From contig NC_134705.1 of the NCBI RefSeq assembly GCF_043290135.1, positions 55,653,271 to 55,717,270 of the forward strand: a stretch of DNA of 64,000 nt. The letters run 5' to 3'. The stretch is from Rhipicephalus microplus. Its lineage: Eukaryota > Arthropoda > Arachnida > Ixodida > Ixodidae. The position numbers and the translations under genes are program-made. This document shows, piece after piece, positions 37,401 to 45,744 of the stretch. A model generated the notes under the pieces. It ran no database searches. It worked only from the letters and a program-made list of their open reading frames with translations, and was not told where the DNA came from. The stretch's first letter is position 1, and each line of letters begins with the position of its first letter.

Positions 37401-40400
37401 AGAAGAGCACGCTCGGTGCCCCCGTCGTCACGTTTCTTGGCCATGAAATCTTTTCAGAAGGAACTAGACCCTTGCCTGAACACATCCTGGCCCTGAAAAA
37501 TTACGCGCTGCCTGCCACAGCGAAGGACCTCCGCCGTTTCCAGGGCATGTTCAACTTTTACAGGCACTTCGTGCCTAAAGCGGCCACATATGCCCCTCCC
37601 TTTCTATAATGCGTTGTCCGGCCAACGCGGCAACCATCCTGTCACTTGGACCCCAGCCTTAACGCAAGCGTTCGAAGACTGCAAAACTGCCCTATGCAAC
37701 GCTACGCTGCTCTCCCATCCCAAGCCAGAGGCATCCCTGGGTCTTTTCACAGACACCTCTAGTACCGCCGTCGGAGCCTCTGTCATGCAGCGAGTGGGAA
37801 ACAACTGGCGCCCCTTGGCGTTCTTCTCGAAGAAACTCTCTTCCCCGAAGCCACGCCCACCTTCCGGCAGCATCGGCAATGCAACCTCGCCCCCTGCGGA
37901 GAAAACCTGGCCAGCCTACTACAGAGAACTCCTTGCCATCTACGAAGCAGTCCAACACTTTCGCCACATCCTCGAGGCACAGCACTGCACAACATACACC
38001 GACCATAAACCTATCACTTACGCCTTCTCCCAACGCCGCGAAAAACTTCCACCGGTCCAGCAGAACCAGCTGTCCTTCATCAATTCACCACAGATATCCG
38101 CCACATCAGCAGAAAGGAAAACTTGGTCGCCGACGCACTCTCTCGCGTCTCGACTGTCGAGCTACTAACCGTTACAACCGACGCCCTCGCCGAAGCTCAG
38201 AAAACGGACACCGAGCTCCAGCGGCTCCTTGAGAATGGCTCTTCCTTTCAACTTCAAAAAGTTACCATTCCTGGGTCAACGGGCGCTCTTTACTGTGACA
38301 TATCAACAGGACGAGTGAGACCATAAGTCCCTTCTTTGCATCGCCAAAGCCTCTTCAACCAGTTACACAACCTTAGTCATCCCGGCATCCGAGCTTCTAC
38401 ACGCCTCGTGACTTACCGGTACGCGTGGCCCTCAAAGCAACGGGACTGCCGCACCTCGGCACGCACAAGCATTCAATGCCAGCGCGCCAAAATCACCCGG
38501 CACGTCACGTTGCCACTCGGAGAATTCCCCCTCCCGACGGAACGGTTCCAGCACGTGCACATCGACATCATTGGCCCCCTCCCACCAGCCGGCCCTTACC
38601 GCTATTGCCTCACCGCCATCGATCGTTACACTCGTTGGCCCGAGGTGTGGCCGCCCGAAAGGATTAGCGCAGAAGAAGTCGCATCAGCTTTCTTCTCCAG
38701 CTGGGTTTCACGCTTCGGCACTCCTCGTCGAGTCACCACCGATAAAGGAAGGCAATTCGAATCTCAACTCTTCAGGCTCCTCGGGCTCTCAACCGGGTTC
38801 GAGCGTTCACGGACAACTAGCTACCACCCTTGCGCCAACGGGATGATTGAACGGTTTCACGGCAGTTCAAGGCAGCCATAATGTGCCAACCTCACTCAAC
38901 CTGGCTCGAAGCTCTCCCCGCCATCGTTCTCGGTCTGCGCGCAACTTTCAAGCCAGACATTCAAGCCATGCCCGCGGAACTCGTCTACGGGGAGCCGCTT
39001 CGCCTACCTGGAGAACTCATCTACGCTTCGACCTCTGATGTAACCATCTCGGACCCTGCAGTCTTCGTAGCTCGACTCCGTCGCACAATGGGTGCGCTGC
39101 GGCCCTCACCAGCGGCTCGCCACACCAAGCCGACCCCGTTCGTGTTTAAGGACCTGGCAACATGCTCGCATGCCTTCCTCCGCGACGACATCGTACGCGC
39201 ACCTTTCCAGCCGCTTACTCCGGACCTTACAATGTTATCTGTCGCAACAACAAAACATTTACCAAGCAAATCAGTGGAAAGGATGTACGAGTTTCCATCG
39301 ACCGCCGAAAGCCATCATTTATCCTTTCCCAGGAGCCTAGCAACCCCCGCACGCCTCCCGTAATTCACCGACAACAGCCCACAACGCCTAAGCTCGCACC
39401 CTAAACCATCCGCCTTGGACGCCAGGTGCGGGTCCCCAAACCTCTTTAACCCTGACGGCTCCTACGTGCGGGGGGGGGGGGGCAAAACGGGTCGGCGCCA
39501 CTTCTGCTCCTGCGTGTCACGGCAATGCCTCCAAACACGGGCGCCAGCGATAAGAACACTCTCACCCGAAATAAGTAAGAAAACTGTGTGTGTGCCCCGA
39601 TTCAGAGGCAGTTGTAGAATCTTAAGTGCGGAAACATTCAAGTTATGTTATCCCACACATTCGTCATGACTACAGCATACACGTAACAGGCAAACTTTAG
39701 TAACCCATACACGCGCTAACTATGGTAAAGCTAGACTAGAGTATTGCATACAAATTCTTTTCAACTCCTTGAAAACCCATAAAAATTTCAGTGCCTCTTC
39801 CAATTACTTAAAATCAGATGTGCTTGATTACTCGATGAAGCTATAATTTTTTCATGTTGTGTACGCAATGTTGCACCAGTGCTCCAATGTTCTTCGTATG
39901 TGACTTTTAGATTTTCTTCGTATTATGCTGTTTCTTTTTGTTGACAGTTTTACAACTGTCTAGAATTCGCTGCATTTGCTGCCTTCTGTAAGCCTCCAGG
40001 TTCTATCAAGCTGTTTTCAAAGCTTTTCGCCAGGGGGACCACTAACCAATCAGTGGGAAACAAAGTGGATTCTGATTGTAATATACTGAGTGCTTCAAGA
40101 AATGTGCCCAGTATTATTTAAATATTAAAAAAAACGAAATATGCATCTGCGTCTTTTACCTACGGCGCTCCTTTTACTTTGGCAGAAGGCATATTCCGAT
40201 GTGTAAAAACCTTAGTTACAGCAGTAATTATAATAAGTAAAATAAATAGCGTTTAAACCACTGAAAATAAGCCAGTCGAGTCAGATAGGTGAATTAATGT
40301 TCATCCTGGGAGAAGTCAATAGCAACTTGGAAATTTTGCAAAAGCGGCCATTACTAATCATTGCTCAGCAATAAACTCTTGATAATTTAGCTGATGAAAG

Positions 40401-41928
40401 TGAAATCAACGTAACAAGCAGTGCAGCTATCATTCACTTCAAAAACTTCGTCAATGAAAAGTATTAAGAAATCGTGCAAAAAGCTGATTGTTTATTATAT
40501 TTAAAATTGTAAATAATGTTTGTACACATCTGACAATGCCTTCTGCCAAAGTGAACAGTACGCCGCAGGTAACACGCAGATGCTTCATCCTGTAATTTTT
40601 AAATATTATTGAATAGATTTCTCGAAACACCCTGTACCAGGGCCTAACACGGGCCTGACTCAGGCCTAACCCGAGCCCTAAGCTCATGCGCCCGAGACCG
40701 GTTCAACAATGCCTTGCCCAGACCGCGTTTTGGGCTGAGCCTTGGCTTTGAGATTGCCCGGGCCCGTGCTTTCCTCTACTACCGCTGCTATTTCAATTTT
40801 TTTTCTTTTGTTGTTAGTTTTTATCAACCACTTTATTTATTTGATGTTTTTTAGCTTTATACCGAGGTTTCTGTATTCCTTTTGTATTTAACTTCCCCGA
40901 GTGAGGCCTCCAGGCTCTGAAGAAGCAGTGAATAAACAAGTAAATCAATAAATAAAAAATCTGTGCTATATGCTCATTGAAATGTGCTTATGCTCATTGA
41001 AATCTACCGCAGGAGAATAAAAAATGCTATTTTCTGGTGTCACTTCAGGTTATGTGATCAACTCATTTCTGGAAGATTGCGGTAATGCTCAAGCTGAATG
41101 TTTTGGATGGACAAGTCATGGCAAGGCGTCCATGATGTGCTTTCGATACTGTTTAAAGTACAGCAACTACCCAACCCTCACACAAACCTAACATTACGAG
41201 ACTACTCGTTTGTATTGGTGACAGCTTGATTGACCTGATAGCCGTCTATGCGCAGTAGACACCCGCTGAACACGCATAGTAAATCTCGTGTTGGAACCAA
41301 ATATCACCAACGTATCAGTAGCTGTAAGCACGTCTATAATAGCAAGTCATACTGCTAACATTTAAAGATTTGCGTCCTCGAATGTAAACACAAAATTATA
41401 GAAACGTTTTTTTTTCCCTGCTAGACTGACAGCCACTGTGTCTTTCGTTGTCGTTAGCGCTATAAACTAGGCCTCATAAGGAAAGTTTTCGTGGTGGTGC
41501 CGATTAGACTAAAGCAAGCCAGGGGCCACTTGACAGGGCTATAAAGCCAAGAACAAATTCGTCCAGTGTGTTTCACGCGGCAATCTTCATAATACGGTGA
41601 AATATACTTGCCATTAGTTTGTTTATCTGTGGGGAAGGAATGGCAAAATATATTTATTGGCACAGTCGACACTGCGCTGTAAGTTTTCAAGCAATATTTT
41701 GCACTTCCAAAACAAATATACTTGACTTATTATTAAATATTGTTGTTAATTGTGCATTCCGTATAGTTCTTGCTTTTGTGATTTAGATTGTATTTCAATC
41801 TCACTTTCTGTTTCATTATTTCGCAGACGGTGAAGGATGTTTGCACAGCAGTCATCTACGACGTACCTTGGCTCAAGCAGCGTTCCGTGACGTCATTCAC
41901 CTGCGAGGGCACCGCCACTTCAAAGTAA
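23716..41928 (+). CDS. Secreted type-2 cystatin (cysteine protease inhibitor), spliced
   Basis: Three exons (23716-23937, 27741-27845, 41827-41928) join in phase 0 into 142 residues, the usual length for a type-2 cystatin. Residues 1-24 form a signal peptide. The mature chain has the N-terminal Gly (31/32), QVVAG at 74-78 and PW at 123-124, the three segments that wedge into the active site of papain-like cathepsins. Cysteines 92, 103, 115 and 135 fit the two family disulfides. There is no SND-type legumain site. Tick cystatins of this class are secreted in saliva or gut and inhibit cathepsins L, S or C; the exact target is not readable here. The ATG at 23716 (caaccATGt) is preferred over in-frame ATGs at 23662 and 23689 because it begins the hydrophobic leader. 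Introns are 3.8 and 14.0 kb. Confidence 0.93.
24543..25090 (-). mobile_element. RTE-clade LINE 3' fragment split by a LINE tail
   Basis: In cystatin intron 1. The tip (catcataagcctgactacacccac) and the later aaggttacacc..tttcc and aatcctctttgtaagc blocks align with the RTE 3' end at 58.3 kb. Between about 24765 and 24905 an unrelated + strand insert ends in aaataaataaa with a cccgccccctcagtaattccc 3' UTR, a CR1-type LINE tail. The RTE sequence resumes at tttcaactatgg. Confidence 0.65.
25139..25178. repeat. (AT)n microsatellite, interrupted
   Basis: Short AT array leading into (TGAT)n. Confidence 0.9.
25178..25352 (+). mobile_element. Ruka-like tick SINE, partial
   Basis: Starts with TGATTGATTGATTGATT, then gtggggtttaacgtccc, cgtagtggagggctcc, ggggttctt and cgcctccatcggaaatgc. 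This is the body of a very common ixodid SINE that I recognise as Ruka-like. The tRNA-like head with its B box is missing, replaced by an AT array. It lies in cystatin intron 1. Confidence 0.75.
25354..25417. repeat. (TA)n microsatellite
   Basis: Pure TA array immediately after the SINE body. Confidence 0.95.
25515..25737. mobile_element. Palindromic fold-back MITE
   Basis: The whole 223 bp is an imperfect palindrome. The outer 30 bp (GTACAGCYGTGGCCACGTCT, then GTGTAGAGCA) match with one mismatch. The inverted match continues inwards through cagc, tttttgct, tgcggg, gaaacc and tctgaagtgg blocks for about 105 bp per arm, leaving almost no loop. No coding capacity. No clear target duplication. 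Confidence 0.75.
25740..27740. other. Cystatin intron 1 remainder, no recognisable gene
   Basis: Short ORFs only. A segment near 26790-26880 (cacccactacgtggcc, tgtagtggg) resembles dispersed tick repeats but I cannot class it. Confidence 0.4.
27741..27845 (+). CDS. Cystatin exon 2: VVAG loop and first disulfide
   Basis: Preceded by attcacag and followed by GTAAGTG, both consensus-like. Encodes VVAGRNYRLKFKTAES, then C92 and C103, 35 residues in phase 0. No ATG occurs in it, so it can only be read as an internal exon. Confidence 0.95.
27846..31000. other. Cystatin intron 2, 5' part, no recognisable gene
   Basis: About 3.1 kb. A GC-richer patch at 28230-28680 carries two aataaa-type signals on the minus strand and may be an unclassified repeat. 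No domain is recognisable in any frame. Confidence 0.4.
31038..31043 (-). terminator. Polyadenylation signal downstream of the 72-residue ORF
   Basis: Minus-strand AATAAA 58 bases past the stop at 31101, followed 12 bases on by a T-rich run, as in a functional cleavage site. Confidence 0.4.
31101..31319 (-). CDS. Small single-exon ORF with mRNA-like flanks, function unknown
   Basis: 72 residues, antisense within cystatin intron 2. I do not recognise the protein. The first ~25 residues are Ser/Gly/Thr-rich. The rest looks like a helical globular piece (TLKKRVAASLMSLIDSYF, then EYDLALRLQKIRV), with an acidic tail. The ATG is in good context (gcgaATGG). About 115 bases upstream is a pyrimidine run (cttttttcctttctgcc) like a TOP-type start, and downstream are AATAAA and a T-rich element. 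There is no A tail or target duplication, so a processed retrocopy is not favoured. Codon choice looks protein-like. It could still be chance or an exon of a larger minus-strand gene. Confidence 0.35.
   Translation of the reverse strand: MGSSTSGPYRGTCSGLDSPCLTVSTLKKRVAASLMSLIDSYFAYPEYDLALRLQKIRVTLTEETNKSSEAEA
31445..32650. other. Cystatin intron 2, no recognisable gene
   Basis: AT-rich, short frames, nothing supported. Confidence 0.45.
32830..33110 (+). pseudogene. LINE endonuclease remnant
   Basis: MGDVNINM corresponds to the GDFN catalytic motif with Phe replaced by Val. Upstream HKSEFLELMETMLASLY fits the preceding helix. The frame is broken on both sides. Confidence 0.6.
33620..35076 (+). 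pseudogene. LINE reverse transcriptase remnant
   Basis: Recognisable in short, shifting frames: VSEEEVRNII, LGGFSAAP, VKVAHVIPIY, ITNYRPISVL, LYLSDLCEVPESLKLVMSSD, SLSTLVIKL. The catalytic Ala-Asp-Asp is lost (SDS). Ends abruptly at the 5' LTR of the Gypsy element. Confidence 0.75.
35078..35260 (+). repeat. 5' LTR of the Gypsy element
   Basis: 183 bp from TGTGGCG to ATCGCACA, with an AATAAA at about 35249. The primer-binding site follows two bases later. Confidence 0.9.
35263..35279 (+). promoter_or_regulatory. Primer-binding site of the Gypsy element
   Basis: TGGTGACCTGGAAAACG, starting two bases past the LTR. Nearly the same as the site at 6332. Confidence 0.7.
35296..36120 (+). pseudogene. 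Gypsy gag polyprotein
   Basis: 274 residues open from ATG 35296 (gccATGG). Residues 8-45 are a Gln-rich coiled coil. About residue 92 onward is the capsid domain: LPPFRAEVPDVWFAQVKAQ, YYVVAHLDSRYAAEVRDML, then LHQHELGDRKPSQLLRYMR and LLRIIWLQRLP. The TGA at 36118 interrupts what is otherwise a continuing frame: the zinc-knuckle-like CYYHRRFGDKARKCQPPC follows in the same frame at about 36220-36275. I therefore read the stop as a decay mutation rather than the natural gag end. Confidence 0.85.
36320..36725 (+). pseudogene. Gypsy aspartic protease
   Basis: RRFLVDCGSDICCFP is the retroviral-type protease active site, with Cys in place of the usual Thr of D-T-G. LNINFKN..RVF.GI follows. The frame then breaks near 36560-36600, where the next segment (VADVAEPIIGSDF-like) shifts register. 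Confidence 0.75.
36800..37609 (+). pseudogene. Gypsy reverse transcriptase
   Basis: 269-codon open frame. Motifs in order: ARRSDGPYASPLHLVPKK, WRPYGDYRTLN, PVRHIQDF, FSVVDHVKTY, TPFGLFEAPCMSFGLRNA, then FVYLDDILIF with the catalytic Asp pair, and FLGHEIFSEGTRPLPE. The first catalytic Asp (SVVD) is present. The frame ends at a shift into RNase H at about 37600. Confidence 0.9.
37590..38168 (+). pseudogene. Gypsy RNase H
   Basis: Reads TWTPALTQAFEDCKTAL, LFTDTSSTAVGASV (usual TDAS, here TDTS), PLAFFSKKL, YYRELLAIYEAVQHFRH and TYTDHKPITYAF. The catalytic D, E and D are present. Frames shift near 38100, before the integrase. Confidence 0.85.
38330..39400 (+). pseudogene. Gypsy integrase
   Basis: Zinc-binding region LHNLSHPGIRAS..R..W is recognisable but its Cys pair is damaged. 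The catalytic core keeps the D,D,E triad: VHIDIIGPLPPAGPYRY, RRVTTDKGRQFES, and NGMIERFH. A stop at 38879 splits the core from the next part (ALPAIVLGLRATFK, LVYGEPLRLPGEL). A GPY/F-type module (SGPYNVICRN..SGKDVRVSIDRRKP) follows in a third frame. Confidence 0.88.
39481..39657 (+). repeat. 3' LTR of the Gypsy element
   Basis: Aligns with the 5' LTR over its length. The first TGT is lost in a run of 12 Gs (39471-39482), which is the purine tract. The AATAAA of the 5' copy reads ATTCAA here. Ends at CCCACA before CATT. Confidence 0.85.
40084..40636. mobile_element. Long-TIR fold-back DNA element
   Basis: The ends TACTGAGTGCTTCAAGAAAT and (reverse complement of the right end) TACAGGGTGTTTCGAGAAAT start inverted arms of about 150-160 bp. 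Shared inner blocks are gcatctgcgt, ttacct-cggcg, actttggcagaaggcat and gatgtgtaaa. The ~240-bp centre has no coding capacity that I recognise. A TA may be the target duplication. It lies within the LINE 3' UTR. Confidence 0.75.
40637..40775. repeat. GGGCC/GGCCTGA-rich low-complexity patch
   Basis: Repeated cgggcctgac, caggcctaac, cgagcccta and ttgcccgggcccg words, GC-rich in an AT-rich setting. Similar imperfect GGGCC arrays are common in arthropod genomes. Confidence 0.5.
40963..41826. other. Cystatin intron 2, 3' end, no recognisable gene
   Basis: No domain-like frame. The last ~40 bases form the polypyrimidine tract and acceptor of exon 3. Confidence 0.5.
41827..41928 (+). CDS. Cystatin exon 3: PW loop and C-terminus
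   Basis: Acceptor has a long pyrimidine-rich tract ending ttatttcgcag. Encodes 33 residues with C115, YDVPWLKQ and C135, ending in TAA at 41926-41928. The short 3' UTR runs to the polyadenylation signal at 42011. Confidence 0.95.
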   Translation, partial: TVKDVCTAVIYDVPWLKQRSVTSFTCEGTATSK

Positions 41929-42010
41929 AAGTTGTCTGCTGAGGAGGCTGGCTGTTGGAGCACCAGAAAAACTTGTTTGGCTTGATTTTTTGCATCCTAA
42001 TCACAGGCTA

Positions 42011-42016
42011 AATAAA
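42011..42016 (+). terminator. Polyadenylation signal of the cystatin gene
   Basis: AATAAA 83 bases after the stop codon, the first such hexamer downstream. Confidence 0.8.
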
Positions 42017-42039
42017 GCTGAAATCATTTAGGAGCTTAA

Positions 42040-42715
42040 AATATGTGTCAGTTTCGGCAATTTTCCTTGGACACCAGTTTAAGGAAGAAGTTTCATGAGC
42101 TACCTGTACAACTTGTAGTCATGAAAAAAATTACACCGTCAATAGGATACATTTCTAAAAGGGCTTCCTGTCAAAAATGTTTTCATTTCCGGCCATTTAT
42201 CTCGTAAGCATAGTTTTGGTCAAGTGGTCGTTATCAATCGCCAAAAAATGTTATCGCGCATCAGCCTAGCTCTCCTTCACAAAACAACAACAAAAGAAAA
42301 GTGAGTTAGTGTTATCAACCCTTCTTCTATCTGAAGATTGCCGGCGAGCTAATTATGTTGTTTATTTAGACTGATGTTTCCGTCTCTTTACATAACCAGT
42401 TTCGTATCAACGTCAACAGTTGCCCTCTATATCAAATAGGCCAATGCCATGAGTCAAGTGCCCTACGCAGATGAACGGAAATTGTGGCGATACCAGCGTG
42501 TCTTCTGTGATAGAGGTCTCAAACTCACATCAGCCAGCGGGCTCCATTCACAACAGAAAATCGTTCCATATCTCATACAGAAGTTATTTCTGAAGCGGAA
42601 TTTCGGTACTACGATTTCTAACGAGATCTTGATACCGATCTCCAAAATGACTAAACTTTGCATGCGGATATTTAAATATCGTTCCTATTGAACGCTGATG
42701 TTCCAGCGCATGGTG
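42040..42715. other. No recognisable gene
   Basis: Downstream of the cystatin gene. A short + strand frame at 42449-42691 shows no known domain. Confidence 0.45.
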
Positions 42716-43200
42716 AGCACATGAGTTAGAAAGAGAGAGAGTTCTGTATTTAAAAGCAGGAAAGTTAGCCGGCGTGTGTATATCGCTCATTGCTACTCTG
42801 CCTGGAGAAGGGTACTGGAGACTGAAAGACAAGAAGAGAGAGAGAAAAAATATTACAAATATAAATGGAAAGAGAAAACGTAAATATACAGACATTTTTT
42901 TTTGTCTCATGAACGGGGACGTGTGCAGACAGAGTGACTTATTACGAGTTTTCAAGGTACCACTACAGTTTGTCACACTGACCTATATTGTCTAAATACC
43001 TGAATAAAAGCGTCATCGCATGCCTCTGTTGCGTGCAGTTGAGGAAAGGGCTCAAGACACAACGAACTGATAAAGTTCATTGGGTTAACAGATGCATACA
43101 GTGTTCAAAGAGCGCACGCTCATTGGCAAACGCTCGGCACTCAAACAAGATATGTTCTACAGTTTTCGGTAGCCAAAACCTTCCGCAAACAATGCCAGTC
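42716..43200 (-). mobile_element. I-clade LINE, 3' end fragment
   Basis: The minus strand ends with VEHILFECRAFANERALFEHC, the Cys/His tail pattern of I-type ORF2, then a 3' UTR with a ccagtaccc..ctccaggcagagtag-like tip comparable with those at 690 and 14090. 5'-truncated and frame-broken. Confidence 0.6.
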
Positions 43201-43299
43201 ATGCCTTCGTTGCTCACTTACTTAATTATAAAAACAATAAAAAATTTTGTCGAAGACAGTTATGGGCGGGCCGCCATGGGAGGCTGGCGGCCTTGCGAG

Positions 43300-43885
43300 T
43301 GAGGCGGACCCTGCTCTACCGCATTCACTTTCGGGGAGTCACTGCGAAACTGAAAAGTGCGTGGAGGTACGCTAGGGAACTGAGGCACCACTGACCAAGA
43401 TATCACCCTATCTAAACAAGTCCCACATAATCGTCTTGTCCGAGCAGCCCGATGACCCAGACTGCTGTAGTCGCCTCCGCACAGTCAGGCTGATGCTGTT
43501 CACGTTCCCTAGAAACAGTAGAAATATGTGTAAGGGAAACCACTGGAGATCACCCACGTCACTCTGGTACCCAAAATCTTTGCCGAACAACTAGCGTTGA
43601 AATCTTGCCGAGGCTCCCGAGAAGAGCTCTTCTTGTGTTGTTACCATGCTGCCAGTGAGCTTTGCCGGCTTTGCAATACTGAAAAACCTCGAGGGAGAGG
43701 TGCTCGCGCCGATAGCCAAATCCTCGCCAGTCATATTAGCTAGGTAACATCGATTAGGTACTCTCAGACTGATGTGGCGTTTTAACACCATGTTGAAGGT
43801 CTAACGTGCCCAACACTACAAAAAAAACCTATAGTTTCATTATTTCGTTTCGTTATTTCGGTATCCACGTGTCACACGTCTTAAT
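43300..43885. other. No recognisable gene
   Basis: Short frames only. Confidence 0.45.
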
Positions 43886-43889
43886 GATG

Positions 43890-44570
43890 GTCCGCTATAT
43901 GTTAGCTATTAAAAACGATAGTATTTCTTGGGGACCTTCGACGGAAAAGTTTTAGTCTGTCTGTCTGTTTGTCTGTACATTTGTCTGTCCGTCCTAACGA
44001 TACCTCAAACGGTACCAAATGGCCAAGCCCATCCGCAGCTCCCACCAGTATTGCTCAAGGTTTAGCGTTCATAGTTGTGCGATTGTCAATTAAAAAGCAT
44101 TTATTGCGCATATCTCAGGTGCCACAACAACGCTTCGATGTTTTCAATGTCAGCCTTTATACTAGAAGAGGCACAAACAAGTAACTATGAAGAATGTAGC
44201 GCTTAATCGCGCTGCACCGACAGTGCAACGCGATGCTCAAAAAGGTGTTTCCAACGCTTCGCTACGACGTCACGGTGGTGGCAGCTGCCCGTCACTTTGC
44301 GTTCTACGCCTTATCACCTCCGAGACTGGCGCGCATCTTTCTCCGCGGGCTCAACGCCTTCGTTTTTGAAGATAACTGCCAGATGGCACTTGTGTATAAC
44401 GTGCCTAGATGCGCTCGTTCACCTCCGCCACATGCTCGAGGCCCTCTAATGCAGCGCCTGCAGAATATCATTCACCGCTTTTCTTGCGCAGAACATCAAA
44501 TAAACGTTTTGTTCACTCTCTCCAGACACAAGACTTTCGTCTTTCGACGACATTTACAGTGTAACATGTA
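43890..44570. repeat. Unclassified dispersed repeat candidate
   Basis: Begins with a gtctgtctgtctgtttgtctg stretch after a gaccttcgacggaaaag segment and ends with an aataaacgttttgttcactc tail, a layout seen often in tick genomic sequence. No coding capacity. A copy-number search would be needed to define its edges. Confidence 0.3.
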
Positions 44571-44959
44571 GATTCGGGCCAATTTTTTTAATCTGATTTT
44601 TTTAGGAAAGAATGAAAGAGAATATCTACAACCTCTAAATGTCTTCGTTCTACATATCCTGGGTAGTATTGCCCATGAAGGGCATACAGGTGTTGCCGGT
44701 TGCTGCGGTGGCCGACAGACTTGCAAGTTCACTTTCAAAGTTACCGTTGGTGGCTTTTTTGCTGCAAAATTGGCTGCTTTTCAACCCGCTTGCCGAGCAA
44801 AATTTCCCGTTAGCGTAATGGCTGTTTATTGACTGCTTTCAAATATCCTGTTTTACTTTTTCAAATTGGTTTCATTTATTCATAAATAATAAAAACTGTT
44901 CATAATACCGCTCCTGTTCTACTTGGTTACAAGTTAGGTGATAAATGTACATTACACGG

Positions 44960-45240
44960 CTACTTTGGCTGCACTTGGCATGAGTTCTGGCGTCTGAATT
45001 CCACCCAACGGCTACCCTGTTCACTTTGCTCATTCATTGAAGCCATGGATGTGACCGTGCAGGTCGATTGCAAGTCTGTGGCGCAGTTCTTGTGCTTTCT
45101 GATCACGAGGGGGTTGTCTATTTCTAACTTATCCCATTTGCAAGCAGTGTTGCATGGTTTGCAGTAAAAGTACGTGGGCTTTTTTACTGTTTCAAAGCCA
45201 TGCTGTCCACATTGAATGAGCATCCCATTTGGTCAATGTT
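44960..45240 (-). pseudogene. ORF with a possible zinc-finger segment
   Basis: 87 codons on the minus strand, preceded in frame by CGQHGFETVKK. YFYCKPCNTACKW..LEIDN..VIRKHKNC has a CxxC followed about 20 residues later by HxxC-like spacing, faintly like BED/CGGBP-type fingers found in hAT-derived proteins. No start or partner exon can be defined. This may be chance. Confidence 0.2.
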
Positions 45241-45407
45241 TGTGTCGCTATTGTTGTTCTGAAAGACCAGAAACACAGGAATAGTATTTTGGTACCCTTA
45301 GGTCGGCCCATTTCTATTCAAATGTATCTACGAATTACCGCTACTGTTAGTCCTGCCCCGGTCCTTCAATACTTCCGAATGATTCCATAATGCAGTGAAA
45401 CCTCTGC

Positions 45408-45423
45408 CCCCCCCCCCCCCCCC
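45408..45423. repeat. Poly-C tract
   Basis: Sixteen consecutive C residues. Confidence 0.95.
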
Positions 45424-45439
45424 GTGGAGCCTCTTCTAT

Positions 45440-45740
45440 TATTTAGGATTCACCTCTTTCCTTTGAACTCACCCAATTGGTCTCATTGTCTTTTTCTTCT
45501 CCCCTTTTTTCGGATTTGTCCTCAATCTCCTCCTTTGCTTGAATTGCAGAAGGTACAAAGCACTTACGCAAAAACGCCAAGAAAATCAGCTGTTGAGGAA
45601 TGAAAGTCCACTTGTCGAAACGTTGGCAGCAGCACACAACGCCTGTTTACGAATGATTCATTGCACCATGAGAGCACGCAGCCTGCAGAAACACGGTATG
45701 TTTTTCTGAGCAGTACAATAAAAGATTGTTTCCAGTTTCG
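45440..45740 (-). mobile_element. Possible Penelope-like terminal fragment
   Basis: The segment gtccacttgtcgaaacgttggc resembles the gaaacgtt motif in the terminal repeats of the Penelope-like element at 4035. The surrounding sequence does not align with that copy, so this would be a different family or coincidence. Confidence 0.2.
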
Positions 45741-45744
45741 CGGA

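Larger units (their letters stand above)
35078..39657 (+). mobile_element. Ty3/Gypsy-type LTR retrotransposon
   Basis: LTRs at 35078-35260 and about 39481-39657, flanked by a 4-bp target duplication CATT (35074-35077 and 39658-39661). Internal order is gag, zinc knuckle, protease, RT, RNase H, integrase, which is the Ty3/Gypsy order. No envelope ORF is seen. Stops and frameshifts break gag-pol in several places, and the LTRs differ at about 19 positions by eye (~10%), so the copy is old and inactive. It sits in the sense direction inside a LINE in cystatin intron 2. Confidence 0.92.
32680..40962 (+). mobile_element. CR1/jockey-type LINE, degenerate, carrying nested insertions
   Basis: Pieces in + strand order: endonuclease (LVMGDVNINMPSD, then TRIT) at about 32830-33110; linker; RT with NYRPISVL near 34015, YGFQ-like at 34128, a degenerate FADD (reads SSDSTNIFF near 34490), FLGVLFNDTMS near 34720 and LVWGTT near 34890. 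The frame resumes after the Gypsy element at 39661 (HDYS..VTGKL). The 3' UTR (gcctccaggctctgaagaag) ends in (aataaa)-rich tail at about 40962. Numerous stops show it is old. It predates both insertions. Confidence 0.75.

Noticed and set aside
35078..39657. Endogenous retrovirus with an envelope gene
   Set aside because: After the integrase GPY/F-type module only the purine tract and 3' LTR follow. There is no room for an env ORF.
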